Shown: piece after piece, positions 8,196 through 17,055 of the stretch
How positions within the stretch are numbered: position 1 is the stretch's first letter
Layout: every line of letters begins with the position of its first letter
From: Nocardioides currus
GTDB lineage: Bacteria > Actinomycetota > Actinomycetes > Propionibacteriales > Nocardioidaceae
Direction of reading: 5' to 3'
Assembly (NCBI RefSeq): GCF_003057875.1
Contig: NZ_PYXZ01000006.1
Span: forward strand, 248,001-312,000
DNA length: 64,000 nt
The notes under the pieces: model-generated
What the model was told of the DNA's origin: nothing
Databases searched by the model: none
The model's input: only the letters and a program-made list of their open reading frames with translations
Position numbers and translations under genes: made by a program

Positions 8196-9128
8196 ATGAG
8201 CCACGACCACCACGACCACCACGAGGTCCACGAGCACGACCTCGGCCTCCAGCACGACCTCGGCACGCTCCGCGACCGCAACCTCGGCCGGCGCGGCATG
8301 CTCGGGATCTTCGGCGGCCTCGGCGTCGCGGCGGTCGCCGTCGGCTGTGGGTCCGACTCGAGCGGTACGGCGAGCGCCACCGCGACCTCGACCGCCAGCG
8401 CCACCCCGTCCGACCGGCCGTCCCCGCCCGACGGCGGCCCCGGCGGCGACGGCGCACCCCCGGACGGCGGGATGGGTGGCGACGCGAGCGTCGAGGTGGC
8501 CGACGGCGAGATCCCCGAGGAGACCGCGGGCCCGTACCCCGGCGACGGCTCCAACGGACCCAACGTGCTGACCGAGAGCGGCGTGGTCCGCTCCGACATC
8601 ACGGGCAGCTTCGGCACGGCGAGCGGGGTGGCCACCGGCGTGCCCCTGACCCTGCGGTTCCGCGTCCACGACCTGACGGGTGAGGACGTGGAGGTCCTGG
8701 CCGGCGCGGCCGTCTACGCCTGGCACTGCGACGCTGCGGGCAGCTACTCGATGTACGACGGCGACGCGGTGGACGAGAACTACCTGCGCGGCGTGCAGGA
8801 GAGCGACGCGGACGGCTGGGTGGAGTTCACCAGCATCTTCCCCGGCTGCTACGCGGGTCGCTGGCCGCACGTCCACTTCGAGGTCTACGAGTCGCTGGAC
8901 CAGGCGACGAGCGCGGCCAACAAGCTGCGCACCTCCCAGCTCGCCTTCCCGCAGGACACCTGCGAGCAGGTCTACGCCACCGACGGCTACGAGTCGTCGG
9001 TGTCCAACCTCGCCACCGTGAGCCTGGACTCCGACGGCATCTTCTCCGACGGCTACTCCCTCCAGCTCGCGTCGATGAAGGGATCGGTCGAGGACGGCTT
9101 CACCGCCACCCTCAACGTCCCGATCTAG
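8196..9128 (+). CDS. Exported intradiol dioxygenase-like lipoprotein
   Basis: A 310-residue protein. The N terminus is histidine-rich (MSHDHHDHHEVHEHD), followed by a twin-arginine/lipoprotein-like signal (RRGMLGIFGG...VAVGCG, cysteine near residue 50) and a Ser/Thr/Pro/Gly-rich linker. The C-terminal half has the fold signature of protocatechuate/catechol intradiol dioxygenases: ETAGPYPGDG, then YAWHCDAAGSYSMY near 174 with the iron-ligand Tyr region, and RWPHVHFEV near 224 with two ligand histidines. Surface members of this family exist in actinomycetes, and their substrates are mostly unknown. A CAGGAG site five bases before the ATG supports the start. Ring cleavage of a catechol outside the membrane is the likely chemistry (inference). 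Confidence 0.8.
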   Translation: MSHDHHDHHEVHEHDLGLQHDLGTLRDRNLGRRGMLGIFGGLGVAAVAVGCGSDSSGTASATATSTASATPSDRPSPPDGGPGGDGAPPDGGMGGDASVEVADGEIPEETAGPYPGDGSNGPNVLTESGVVRSDITGSFGTASGVATGVPLTLRFRVHDLTGEDVEVLAGAAVYAWHCDAAGSYSMYDGDAVDENYLRGVQESDADGWVEFTSIFPGCYAGRWPHVHFEVYESLDQATSAANKLRTSQLAFPQDTCEQVYATDGYESSVSNLATVSLDSDGIFSDGYSLQLASMKGSVEDGFTATLNVPI

Positions 9129-9170
9129 GCGGGGGCGCCATCGGGGGCGTGCTGGTGATTGGATGAGCGC

Positions 9171-10385
9171 GTGCCCCCCGCTCAACCCGCCGGTCTCCCC
9201 CTGCCCGCAGACGGGTCGCTCCCCGACCCCGCGCTGGCCGAGCTGGGCACCCAGCCGTTCGGGCTCTACGTCCACGTCCCGTTCTGCACGGTGCGCTGCG
9301 GCTACTGCGACTTCAACACCTACACCGCCGAGGAGCTGGGCGATGCTCCCGGTGCGTCGCGATCGACGTACGCCGAAGCGGTGATCCACGAGATCCGGCA
9401 CGCCCGCCGGGTGCTGGGCGACCGGGACCTGCCGATCGACACCATCTTCTTCGGCGGCGGCACGCCCACGCTGATCAAGCCGGCCGACCTCGGGGCCGTG
9501 GTCGCGAGCGCGGCCGCCGAGTTCGGGCTGGCCCACCACACCGAGATCACGACCGAGGCCAACCCCGACTCGGTCACGGCGTGGGACCTCGAGGAGCTGC
9601 GGCTCGCCGGCTTCACCCGGATCAGCTTCGGGATGCAGTCGGCCGTCGACCACGTCCTCAAGGTGCTCGACCGCACCCACGACCCGCTGCGGGTGCCGGC
9701 GGCCGTCGCCTGGGCGCGCGCGGCCGGCTTCGAGGAGGTCTCGCTCGACCTGATCTACGGCACGCCGGGGGAATCGCTCTCCGACTGGGAGACCTCGCTG
9801 GACGCCGCGCTCGCGTGCGAGCCCGACCACGTGTCGGCCTACTCCCTGATCGTCGAGGACGGCACCGCGCTCGCCCGGCGCGTGCGTCGCGGCGAGCTGC
9901 CGATGCCCGACGAGGACGACCTCGCCGACAAGTACGAGCTGGCCGACGACCGGCTGACCGCCGCGGGCCTCGAGTGGTACGAGGTGTCCAACTGGGCGCG
10001 TCGGCCCGAGAGCCGCTGCCGCCACAACATCCTCTACTGGACCGGCGGGCACTGGTGGGGCGCCGGACCGGGCGCGCACTCGCACGTCGGCGGCGTGCGC
10101 TGGTGGAACGTCAAGCACCCCGCGGCGTACGCCGATCGTCTGGCCGCCGGCACCAGCCCGGCGATGGCGCACGAGGTGCTCAGCGACGAGGACCGTCGCG
10201 TCGAGCGGATCCTGCTCGAGCTGCGCCTGCGCGACGGCCTGCCCGTCCTCGCGCTCGACCGGCAGGGCCGCTCCCAGGTCGCCCGTCTCGTCGAGGAGGG
10301 GCTGGTCACGCTGGCCACCGAACGCCTCGTCCTCACCCGCCGCGGGCGGCTCCTCGCCGACGGGGTCGTGCGCGACCTCACCTGA
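9171..10385 (+). CDS. hemW: Radical SAM heme chaperone HemW
   Basis: A 404-residue radical SAM protein. The cluster motif FCTVRCGYCDF places cysteines at 39, 43 and 46, followed by FFGGGTPTLIKP and the HemW block FGMQSAVDHVLKVLDRTHD. The HemN-type fourth cysteine after CxxxCxxC is missing (DF instead), which favours the heme-transfer protein HemW over coproporphyrinogen dehydrogenase. HemW delivers heme to respiratory enzymes. It often lies next to hrcA-dnaJ in Gram-positive genomes, and here it is less than 3 kb upstream. GTG 9171 was chosen; TTG 9159 in frame is possible. Confidence 0.88.
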   Translation: MPPAQPAGLPLPADGSLPDPALAELGTQPFGLYVHVPFCTVRCGYCDFNTYTAEELGDAPGASRSTYAEAVIHEIRHARRVLGDRDLPIDTIFFGGGTPTLIKPADLGAVVASAAAEFGLAHHTEITTEANPDSVTAWDLEELRLAGFTRISFGMQSAVDHVLKVLDRTHDPLRVPAAVAWARAAGFEEVSLDLIYGTPGESLSDWETSLDAALACEPDHVSAYSLIVEDGTALARRVRRGELPMPDEDDLADKYELADDRLTAAGLEWYEVSNWARRPESRCRHNILYWTGGHWWGAGPGAHSHVGGVRWWNVKHPAAYADRLAAGTSPAMAHEVLSDEDRRVERILLELRLRDGLPVLALDRQGRSQVARLVEEGLVTLATERLVLTRRGRLLADGVVRDLT

Positions 10386-10393
10386 TCGTCGCT

Positions 10394-10426
10394 GGTTGAG
10401 GTGCGATCGCAGCGAGCCTCGAAACC
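10394..10426. repeat. REP-like palindromic intergenic element
   Basis: The stretch from GGTTGAGG to CCTCGAAACC forms an imperfect hairpin with a 2-base bulge and holds an inner perfect palindrome, TGCGATCGCA (10402-10411). It follows the hemW stop by eight bases. Elements beginning GGTTGAGG and ending CTCGAAACC recur between genes in Nocardioides-type genomes (recalled, not checked). Only one full copy is in this window. Confidence 0.5.
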
Positions 10427-10464
10427 GACACGCTCCACCGGGAAACGTCCCGTTGCCGCAAGCG

Positions 10465-10498
10465 GCGGCGGCGGGGCTTCGCCTCCGACCTCCGCCGC
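10465..10498. terminator. Possible bidirectional terminator between convergent genes
   Basis: GCGGCGG-C-GG (10465-10474) can pair with CC-T-CCGCCGC (10489-10498), giving nine of ten base pairs around a 14-base loop. It lies between the hemW end and the DUF3097 stop at 10501. No T run follows, so the call rests on position and structure only. Confidence 0.3.
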
Positions 10499-10500
10499 GA

Positions 10501-11364
10501 CTACGTCGCGTCGGAGGTCGTCGGCTCGGTGGTGAAGTCGATCAGCTCCTCGACGCGGCCGAGCAGCGCCGGGTCGAGGTCCTCGAACCCGCGCACGCCG
10601 CCGAGGATGTGCTTCCACGCGCGGGCGATGTCGGCCTGGTCGCGGTGCGGCCAGCCGAGCTGCTGGCAGGTGCCCTTCTTCCAGTCGATGTGGCGCGGCA
10701 CGTCGGGCCAGCGCTTGATGCCGAGCCGGCTCGGCTTGACGGCCTGCCAGATGTCGATGAAGGGGTGCCCGACGATGAGCACGTGCTTGCCGATCGGGGA
10801 CCTCGCGATGCCCTGCGCGATCCGGCTCTCCTTCGACCCGGGCACCAGGTGGTCGACCAGCACGCCGACGCGGCGCTGCGGCCCGGGATTGAAGTCGCGC
10901 AGGTGCTCGGCGAGGTCGTCGACCCCGCCGAGGAACTCCACGACGACGCCCTCGATCCGCAGGTCGTCGCCCCACACCTTCTCGACCAGCTCGGCGTCGT
11001 GGCGGCCCTCGACGAAGATCCGGCTGGCGCGCGCCACGCGGGCCCTTGCGTCGTGGACGGCGATCGAGCCGCTCGCCGTACGCGTCTTCCTCTCCGGCCC
11101 CGACCGCACCGGGCGACCCAGCACGACGGGCTTGCCCTCGAGCAGGAAGCCCGGGCCGAGCGGGAAGGTACGCCGCTTGGCGCGGCGGTCCTCGAGCGTC
11201 ACCGTGTCGAGGTCACGGTCGATCGCGACGACCTCGCCGCACCAGTCGGTCATGACCTCCTCGAGGACCATGCCCATCTCGGCGGGCACGTCGACGGCGC
11301 GGCCGTTCTTCGGCGCTCGCCAGTCGGTGGTCAGGACGTCGGAGCCGTATCGGTCGTGAGTCAC
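10501..11364 (-). CDS. DUF3097 family protein
   Basis: A 287-residue protein conserved in actinomycetes, of unknown function. The N-terminal part (RYGSDVLTTDW, then GEVVAIDRDLDTVTLEDRRAKRR) resembles a small beta domain. The C-terminal half reads FVEGRHDAELVEKVWG, then VGVLVDHLVPGSKESRI, KHVLIVGHPFIDIWQAV and GIKRWPDVPRHIDWKKGTC. The spaced acidic EGRHDAE and LVDH motifs recall a Toprim-like metal-binding fold; that is inference. GTG 11364 was preferred because TACCGT lies exactly 6 bases upstream, the leaderless pattern seen across the window; ATG 11385 is the longer alternative. Confidence 0.8.
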   Translation of the reverse strand: MTHDRYGSDVLTTDWRAPKNGRAVDVPAEMGMVLEEVMTDWCGEVVAIDRDLDTVTLEDRRAKRRTFPLGPGFLLEGKPVVLGRPVRSGPERKTRTASGSIAVHDARARVARASRIFVEGRHDAELVEKVWGDDLRIEGVVVEFLGGVDDLAEHLRDFNPGPQRRVGVLVDHLVPGSKESRIAQGIARSPIGKHVLIVGHPFIDIWQAVKPSRLGIKRWPDVPRHIDWKKGTCQQLGWPHRDQADIARAWKHILGGVRGFEDLDPALLGRVEELIDFTTEPTTSDAT

Positions 11365-11411
11365 CGGGTTACGGTACGGATCCATACGACTTCATCGGGG
11401 GAGGGCTCGCC

Positions 11412-11720
11412 GTGGCCAGCAGGAGACGAACGACGCACAACACGCAGATCGCGCGGGGGCTGGGCGGGCGGACCGGCTTCGCCACCGAGGAGCTCGATCG
11501 CGGGGACCAGCCCGCCCGGACCGGCTCGCGCTCGGAGCGCGTGGCTGCCGGGCGGATCTGGCACGACGCGATCAACCACTTCGAGGACTACGCCGACGAC
11601 GACCTGGTCCGCACGACGCGGTTCCGGCTGCGCGGCGACTGGTTGATCGCGCTGGCCGCCATCATGTTCTTCGTCGGTGGCTACGCGGCCTTCATCGTCT
11701 TCCTGGCGACGACCCGCTAG
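11412..11720 (+). CDS. Small single-pass membrane protein
   Basis: A 102-residue protein I do not recognise beyond its layout. The N-terminal half is basic and polar (RRRTTHNTQIARGLGGRTGF); a charged region with FEDYADDDLVRTTRFRLRGD follows, and one hydrophobic helix (WLIALAAIMFFVGGYAAFIVFLA region, about 76-98) ends the protein. GTG 11412 is preceded by GGGGAGGG at a good distance. It is divergent from DUF3097 and convergent with the acidic protein, sharing a CTAG at the two stop codons. Confidence 0.65.
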   Translation: MASRRRTTHNTQIARGLGGRTGFATEELDRGDQPARTGSRSERVAAGRIWHDAINHFEDYADDDLVRTTRFRLRGDWLIALAAIMFFVGGYAAFIVFLATTR

Positions 11721-12091
11721 CCGGAGATGCCGGCGCCGTTCGCGCCGTCGCCGCTGACGGACTCGGGATCGGTCTCGTCGCCCTCGGCGGACCCACCGGT
11801 GGCGCCGGTCTCGTCGGACTCGCCGAGATCGCCGTCGGTGTGGAAGGTGCCCGTCGTGTCGTCCTGGGTGTCGTCCATGCCCAGCTCGTCGGCGTCCTTG
11901 GTCTCCTCGGCGTCGGGGTCGAGGGGCTCCGCGAGCGGGTTGTCCTCGCCGGGCTGGAGGTCCTCGGGCAGCTGGTCGTCGCCGATGCCGGCGAGCTTCT
12001 GTCCATCGGGGGAGGCGGTCCCGCCCTCGTGGTCGGCGTCGGCCTCGCTGGTGGTGGCGCTGGCCTGGGGCAGGTCGCTGGATTCGCTCAT
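11717..12091 (-). CDS. Acidic, probably disordered small protein
   Basis: A 124-residue protein extremely rich in Asp, Glu, Gly, Ser and Thr, with almost no hydrophobic core and no signal peptide or membrane segment. The only ordered-looking block is KLAGIGDDQLPEDLQPGEDNPLAEPLDPD (about residues 32-60), the type of segment conserved in actinobacterial hypothetical proteins. Function unknown. A GAGG site precedes the ATG. Its TAG stop overlaps the stop of the convergent membrane protein. Confidence 0.6.
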   Translation of the reverse strand: MSESSDLPQASATTSEADADHEGGTASPDGQKLAGIGDDQLPEDLQPGEDNPLAEPLDPDAEETKDADELGMDDTQDDTTGTFHTDGDLGESDETGATGGSAEGDETDPESVSGDGANGAGISG

Positions 12092-12133
12092 GCCTCGTTC
12101 CTACGGCACGGGGGGCTCGCGAGCAACACCCCT

Positions 12134-12976
12134 TCAGACCAGCGGCAGCCGCTTCTGCGAGCGGGGCAGGTGCTCGTAGCCGAGCCGGACCGCGGAGGTG
12201 AGGAGCGCCGGGTCCCACGGCCACTCGCCCTCCTCGAGGGCTCGCGAGAGCGGGACGCCGCGCCCGGCCAGGTCGCGGATGGTCTCGGCGATGATCCCGA
12301 GCTCGGTCCGCTGCTCCTGGACGTAGTCCATGTCGATCAGCCGGCCGTGGCCGGGGACGACGACGGTGGCGTCGGTCATCAGGCCGAGGACCAGGTCGAG
12401 CGTGAGCGGCCACTCGAGCGGGAACGAGTCGTCACCGATGAAGGGCTTGTCCGACTCCTCGACGAGGTCGCCGCCGACGATCACGTCGGCGTCCGGGACG
12501 CGCACGACCAGGTCGCCGGCGGTGTGGCCGCGGCCGGGGTGGATGAGCTCGACCGACCGGTCGCCCAGGTCGAGGGCGACGGCGGAGGAGAAGCCGTGGG
12601 TCGCGGGCCGGAGCGTCGTCGCGTGGATCTCCTCGGCCCGCGGGTGCTCGGCGAGGTGCTCGCTGTGGACGCCGCCCGTCGCGACCATCCGCTCGAGCGC
12701 GAAGTCCGTGGCGTGGACCGGCAGGTCGCCGTACGTCGTCAGCATGACGTCGTTGCCGAACCAGTGGTCCCAGTGGTCGTGGGTGTTGACCAGCGCGGTC
12801 AGTGGCCCGGCGCCGAGGCGGCGGACGTCGTCGGCGACGACCCTCGCCTGCTGCTCGGAGCCGTGGGTGTCGATCATGACCAGCCCGTCGCTGCCGCCGA
12901 CGAGCGTGATGTTGACGTGCATCCAGTCGTAGTGGGCCACCCAGACACGCGGGGCGACCTCGATGAACTCGGGCAT
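12134..12976 (-). CDS. MBL-fold metallo-hydrolase
   Basis: A 280-residue metallo-beta-lactamase-fold hydrolase. The zinc motif NTHDHWDHWFGN (HxHxDH-type) is at about residue 90, GRGHTAGDLVV near 164, VVGGDLVEE near 182 and VVPGHG near 224. Substrate unknown; the family includes thioesterases, lactonases and lactamase-like enzymes. ATG 12976 (MPEFIEVAPRVWV) was chosen because the minus-strand TACAGT is exactly 7 bases upstream, indicating leaderless transcription; a longer frame would run into the hrcA promoter. Divergent from hrcA. Confidence 0.82.
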   Translation of the reverse strand: MPEFIEVAPRVWVAHYDWMHVNITLVGGSDGLVMIDTHGSEQQARVVADDVRRLGAGPLTALVNTHDHWDHWFGNDVMLTTYGDLPVHATDFALERMVATGGVHSEHLAEHPRAEEIHATTLRPATHGFSSAVALDLGDRSVELIHPGRGHTAGDLVVRVPDADVIVGGDLVEESDKPFIGDDSFPLEWPLTLDLVLGLMTDATVVVPGHGRLIDMDYVQEQRTELGIIAETIRDLAGRGVPLSRALEEGEWPWDPALLTSAVRLGYEHLPRSQKRLPLV

Positions 12977-13000
12977 GGCGGCCACTGTAGGCAGGACGAG

Positions 13001-13032
13001 TATCCTTGGCACTCTGCCGTGATGAGTGCCAG
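13001..13032 (+). promoter_or_regulatory. CIRCE operator and promoter of hrcA-dnaJ
   Basis: TTGGCACTC (13006-13014), a 9-base spacer and GAGTGCCAG (13024-13032) match the HrcA operator TTAGCACTC-N9-GAGTGCTAA. The perfect arms are TGGCACTC/GAGTGCCA with the exact spacer. TATCCT at 13001-13006 is a plausible -10, which puts the operator over the transcription start. HrcA should therefore repress its own operon until heat or misfolded protein titrates GroEL. Confidence 0.88.
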
Positions 13033-13047
13033 ACGAGAGGAGGCGGC

Positions 13048-14076
13048 GTGGTCGAGGACCGCAAGCTGGCCGTGCTGCGCGCGATCGTCGAGGACTACGT
13101 CGCCACCGAGGAGCCCGTGGGCTCCCGCGCCCTCGTGGAGCGCCACGGCCTCGGCGTCTCGCCGGCCACCGTCCGCAACGACATGGCGGCGCTCGAGGAC
13201 GAGGGCTTCATCCACCAGCCGCACACCAGCGCCGGTCGCGTGCCGACCGACAAGGGATACCGCCTCTTCGTCGACCGCCTCAGCGCGGTCAAGCCGATGA
13301 GCGCGGCCGAGAAGCGCGCGATCGCCACGCTCCTCGACAGCGCCGTCGACCTCGACGACGTCGTGCAGCGATCGGTGCGGCTGCTCAGCAGCCTGACGCG
13401 CCAGGTCGCGATCGTGCAGTACCCCACCCTCTCGCGCAGCACCGTGCGCCACGTCGAGCTGGTCGTGATCACCCCGACGCGGGTGATGTTGATCCTGATC
13501 CTGAGCACCGGCCGGGTGGAGCAGCGTCTGGTGGAGATCCCCGCCGAGATGTCTGAGGCCCAGCTCGCCGACCTGCGCGTCCGGCTCAACCAGGCCGCGG
13601 CGGGCGAGCGGATCGCCGACGCCTGCGTCGCCCTCAACGCGCTGCCCGACACCGTCCCGCACGACGACCAGGTGCTGACCCGCACCCTCGTCGACGTGCT
13701 GACCGAGGCGATGTCCGACCACCGCAGCGACGAGCGGGTGGCGGTCGGCGGCGCCGCCAACCTCGCGCGCTTCGGCGACAGCTTCGACACCGCCGTACGC
13801 CCCCTCCTCGAGGCCCTCGAGGAGCACGTCGTGCTGCTCAAGCTGATCGGCGAGGTCACCACGGGCGATGCGGTCACCGTCCGCATCGGCCACGAAGGCC
13901 CCTACTCCGAGCTCGCCTCCACCAGCGTGGTGGCGGCGGGCTACGGACCGCCCGACCAGGCCCTCGCGACGCTCGGCGTCGTGGGGCCGACCCGCATGGA
14001 CTACCCCGGATCCATGGCCGCCGTGCGCGCCGTCGCGCGCTACGTCTCCCGGATCCTCGACGAAGGACAGCAGTGA
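13048..14076 (+). CDS. hrcA: Heat-inducible transcription repressor HrcA
   Basis: A 342-residue repressor of heat-shock genes that binds CIRCE. The N-terminal winged helix ([23 protein letters not shown], then [19 protein letters not shown] and [18 protein letters not shown]) is diagnostic, followed by a GAF-like domain and the conserved end [31 protein letters not shown] 13048 has GAGAGGAGG five bases upstream. It overlaps dnaJ by GTGA and should be autoregulated through the CIRCE element just upstream. Confidence 0.96.
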   Translation: MVEDRKLAVLRAIVEDYVATEEPVGSRALVERHGLGVSPATVRNDMAALEDEGFIHQPHTSAGRVPTDKGYRLFVDRLSAVKPMSAAEKRAIATLLDSAVDLDDVVQRSVRLLSSLTRQVAIVQYPTLSRSTVRHVELVVITPTRVMLILILSTGRVEQRLVEIPAEMSEAQLADLRVRLNQAAAGERIADACVALNALPDTVPHDDQVLTRTLVDVLTEAMSDHRSDERVAVGGAANLARFGDSFDTAVRPLLEALEEHVVLLKLIGEVTTGDAVTVRIGHEGPYSELASTSVVAAGYGPPDQALATLGVVGPTRMDYPGSMAAVRAVARYVSRILDEGQQ

Positions 14077-15251
14077 GCACAGATCTCTACGAGCTGCTCG
14101 GTGTCTCCCGCGACGCCGACGCCGCCGCCATCAAGAAGGCCTACCGGGGGCTGGCCCGCCAGCTCCACCCGGACGTCAACCCGGACCCCGCGACCCAGGA
14201 GAAGTTCAAGGAGGTCTCGCGGGCCTACGAGGTGCTCTCCGACCCGCAGAAGCGCGCGGCCTACGACCGTGGCGGCGACCCGTTCGGGGCCGGCGGTGCG
14301 GGCGGCTTCGGCCAGGGCCAGGGCTTCTCGTTCACCGACATCATGGACGCGTTCTTCGGCGGCAACGCCCCCGGCGCCGGTGGGCAGGGCCGCGGGCCGC
14401 GCCAGCGCGTGCGCCGCGGCCAGGACGCCCTGATCAGGCTCGACGTCGAGCTGGCGGAGGCGGCGTTCGGCACCACCAAGGAGCTCAAGGTCGACACCGC
14501 GGTCGTCTGCACCGCCTGCCACGGCGACGGTGCCGCTCCCGGCTCGACGCCGATCACCTGCGAGACCTGCCGCGGCGCCGGTGAGGTCGCGCAGGTCCAG
14601 CGGTCCTTCCTCGGCGAGATCCGCACCCTGCGCCCCTGCGCCGCGTGCCGCGGCTTCGGCCAGATCATCCCCGAGCCCTGCCGCGAGTGCTCGGGCGACG
14701 GACGTGTCCGCTCGCGGCGCACCCTCAACGTCAAGATCCCGGCGGGCGTCGACAACGGCACCCGCGTCCAGCTCACCGAGCAGGGCGAGGTCGGCCCCGG
14801 CGGAGGCCCGCCCGGCGACCTCTACGTCGAGATCCACGTCGACTCGCACCCGACCTTCACCCGGCACGGCAACGACCTGCACAGCACGGTCTCGCTGCCG
14901 ATGACCGCGGCCGCCCTCGGCACCACGCTGACGCTGCCGCTGCTCGAGGCCGACCTCGAGCCGGCAGAGGACTCCGAGGTCCGCACCGACTACGACCTCG
15001 AGGTCCGCCCGGGCACCCAGTCGGGCAGCGAGCAGGTGCTGCGCGGGTTCGGCGTGCCCGGACTGCGCGGCGGCCGCGGCGACCTGGTCGTCACCGTCCT
15101 CGTCGACACCCCGACGCGCCTCGACCCGCGCCAGGAGGAGCTGCTGCGCGAGCTGGCCGCCATCCGCGGCGAGGAGTCGCCGACCGGCCAGGTGCAGTCG
15201 ACGCCCAAGTCGGTCTTCGGCCGGTTGCGCGACGCGTTCCAGCAGCACTGA
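14073..15251 (+). CDS. dnaJ: Chaperone DnaJ (HSP40)
   Basis: A 392-residue type I J-protein, co-chaperone of DnaK. The J domain (residues 2-70) contains HPD in [13 protein letters not shown] Gly/Phe-rich linker follows ([19 protein letters not shown]), then four CxxCxGxG zinc motifs ([32 protein letters not shown]) at about 149-218, and the client-binding C-terminal domains. Its place after hrcA and apart from dnaK marks the HrcA-controlled second DnaJ of actinomycetes (DnaJ2 type). Confidence 0.96.
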   Translation: MSTDLYELLGVSRDADAAAIKKAYRGLARQLHPDVNPDPATQEKFKEVSRAYEVLSDPQKRAAYDRGGDPFGAGGAGGFGQGQGFSFTDIMDAFFGGNAPGAGGQGRGPRQRVRRGQDALIRLDVELAEAAFGTTKELKVDTAVVCTACHGDGAAPGSTPITCETCRGAGEVAQVQRSFLGEIRTLRPCAACRGFGQIIPEPCRECSGDGRVRSRRTLNVKIPAGVDNGTRVQLTEQGEVGPGGGPPGDLYVEIHVDSHPTFTRHGNDLHSTVSLPMTAAALGTTLTLPLLEADLEPAEDSEVRTDYDLEVRPGTQSGSEQVLRGFGVPGLRGGRGDLVVTVLVDTPTRLDPRQEELLRELAAIRGEESPTGQVQSTPKSVFGRLRDAFQQH

Positions 15252-15997
15252 TGTCGCTCCCGGTCCACCTCGTCGCGAGCCTGGACGGTGCCACCGTCGG
15301 GTCCGTCGTCGAGGTGACCGGTGACGAGGCGCACCACGCGGTCGCCGTACGTCGCCTGCGTGTCGGCGAGGACGTCGTGCTCACCGACGGGGCCGGTCAC
15401 CGCGTGGTCGGCGCCGTCGCCGAGACGGCCAAGCGGCTCTTCACCGTGACCGTGGCGTCGGTGTCGATCCTCGAGCGGCCCGCGCCCTCGTTCACCGTCG
15501 TGCAGGCGTTGCCGAAGGGGGATCGCGGCGAGCTGGCGGTCGAGGTGCTGACCGAGGTCGGCGTCGAAACGATCGTCCCGTGGGCCGCGTCCCGCTCGGT
15601 CGCGGTCTGGAAGGGCGAGCGGGCGGCGAAGTCCCACGCGAAGTGGCAGGCCACGGCCCGCGAGGCCGGCAAGCAGTCGCGCCGCTCGTGGCTGCCGAGC
15701 GTCACGCCGCTGGCCTCGACCGCCGACGTCGTCGGCCTCCTGGCGGACGCCGCCCTCGTCGTCGTGCTCCACGAGGACGCCACCGTCCCGCTGGCGTCGC
15801 TGGACGTCCCGGCCGCCGGCGAGGTCGTCGTCGTGGTCGGCCCCGAGGGTGGGATCGCGCCCGACGAGCTGGCCGCGTTCGAGGCGGCCGGCGCGGTGAG
15901 CGTCCGCCTGGGGGCCGAGGTGCTGCGCACGTCGACCGCCGGGGTCGCCGCCGTCAGCGCACTGCTCGCCCGCACCCCGCGCTGGACCGGCAGGTGA
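15251..15997 (+). CDS. rsmE: 16S rRNA (uracil1498-N3)-methyltransferase
   Basis: A 248-residue SPOUT methyltransferase that methylates U1498 of 16S rRNA. The N-terminal PUA-like domain holds DEAHHAVAVRRLRVGE, and the knotted SAM-binding region has VVVVGPEGGIAPDE and VRLGAEVLRTSTAGVAA near the C terminus. The ATG overlaps the dnaJ stop (TGATG), so it belongs to the heat-shock operon, a common arrangement in Gram-positive bacteria. Confidence 0.94.
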   Translation: MSLPVHLVASLDGATVGSVVEVTGDEAHHAVAVRRLRVGEDVVLTDGAGHRVVGAVAETAKRLFTVTVASVSILERPAPSFTVVQALPKGDRGELAVEVLTEVGVETIVPWAASRSVAVWKGERAAKSHAKWQATAREAGKQSRRSWLPSVTPLASTADVVGLLADAALVVVLHEDATVPLASLDVPAAGEVVVVVGPEGGIAPDELAAFEAAGAVSVRLGAEVLRTSTAGVAAVSALLARTPRWTGR

Positions 15998-17028
15998 GCG
16001 ACGGGGGACGGGGCTGGGCCGCGTCCTCGCCGCTGGTGCCGCTGGTGCCGCTGGTCGTCGGGGTGGACGTCGCGGTCGCCGCTGCCGCGTTGCACACCGC
16101 GATCGCGCCGCCGCTCGGTGGCTGGGCCTACGTCTACGGCGTAGCGACCCCCGCTGCCGCGCTCGGCGCGATGGTCTGGGTGGGCCGGCGACTCGCCCCG
16201 ATCTGGACCTTCCCGGTGGCGATCGCGTCAGTGCTGGTCAACGGCGCGCTGCTGTCGATCACCGAGTGGCTGGCGCTCCTCCTGCTGCCCCTCGGCGTGG
16301 CCGCGCTGCTCAGCCTGCGTCGGCTGCCGGCCCACGTCCCCGAGCCGCCCGTCTTCGAGGGCGGCACGGTCGCGGCCTCGCCCGAGGCAACGCCGCCCCC
16401 GTTCACCGACTCCGACCGCGTCCCCGAGGACGGTGTCGTGACGATCCCCCTGATCAGCCGGACCCGCACCCTCGCCATGCTCGTCCTCAGCGTCGGAGTC
16501 GGCATCGTCGGCTTCTGGGCGCTGCGCGCCGGGCTCGTGGACCCCGATCTCATCGTCGACGGTGGCCCGGCCGGGCGAGCGCTGGCCGGGTTCTTCGGCC
16601 TGATGTTCCTGCTGCTCGGGATCGGCGGGGTGTGGGGGATGAGCCGCATCCTCCGCAAGGGCGCCGACCTGGAGGTGGACGCCACGGCACTGCGCGCCCG
16701 TGGGGCCGTCGACTTCGAGCTGCCGTGGACCGAGGTCGAGCGGATCGGCCTACGCGTCCGGATCGTGCACGTCCCCGGTCGGGCCGTGGCGTCGCGCAAG
16801 CGGGACATCTGGATCGCCGTCGACCCCGTCTCGGAGGGGCTGCTCGACCGTCGGGACATCCCGTGGCTGCGGGCGCGCGGCTCGACCTCGCCCGCGCCCC
16901 GGTCGTTCACGGCCGAGCTGACCATCGCCGACCCCTACTACCGCGAGCCCTCGCCCACCGTCGTCGCCCTCGACGACGCCCTGCGCCGGATGGTGCCGGG
17001 CAAGTACGTCGGCATCATCCGCGACTGA
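15994..17028 (+). CDS. Integral membrane protein with PH-like C-terminal domain
   Basis: A 344-residue protein of unknown function. About four hydrophobic helices fill residues 8-110, two more lie near 160-180 and 200-220 on either side of a Pro/Glu-rich segment, and the C-terminal 120 residues are soluble. That end (KGADLEVDATALRARGAVDFELPWTEVERIGLR) resembles the bacterial PH-like domains found in small membrane proteins. GTG 15994 overlaps the rsmE stop by GTGA, so it is the last gene of the hrcA operon; a link to envelope stress is only a guess. Confidence 0.65.
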   Translation: MSDGGRGWAASSPLVPLVPLVVGVDVAVAAAALHTAIAPPLGGWAYVYGVATPAAALGAMVWVGRRLAPIWTFPVAIASVLVNGALLSITEWLALLLLPLGVAALLSLRRLPAHVPEPPVFEGGTVAASPEATPPPFTDSDRVPEDGVVTIPLISRTRTLAMLVLSVGVGIVGFWALRAGLVDPDLIVDGGPAGRALAGFFGLMFLLLGIGGVWGMSRILRKGADLEVDATALRARGAVDFELPWTEVERIGLRVRIVHVPGRAVASRKRDIWIAVDPVSEGLLDRRDIPWLRARGSTSPAPRSFTAELTIADPYYREPSPTVVALDDALRRMVPGKYVGIIRD

Positions 17029-17055
17029 CGGGCGCAGGTCCGACGGCGCCGCGGA

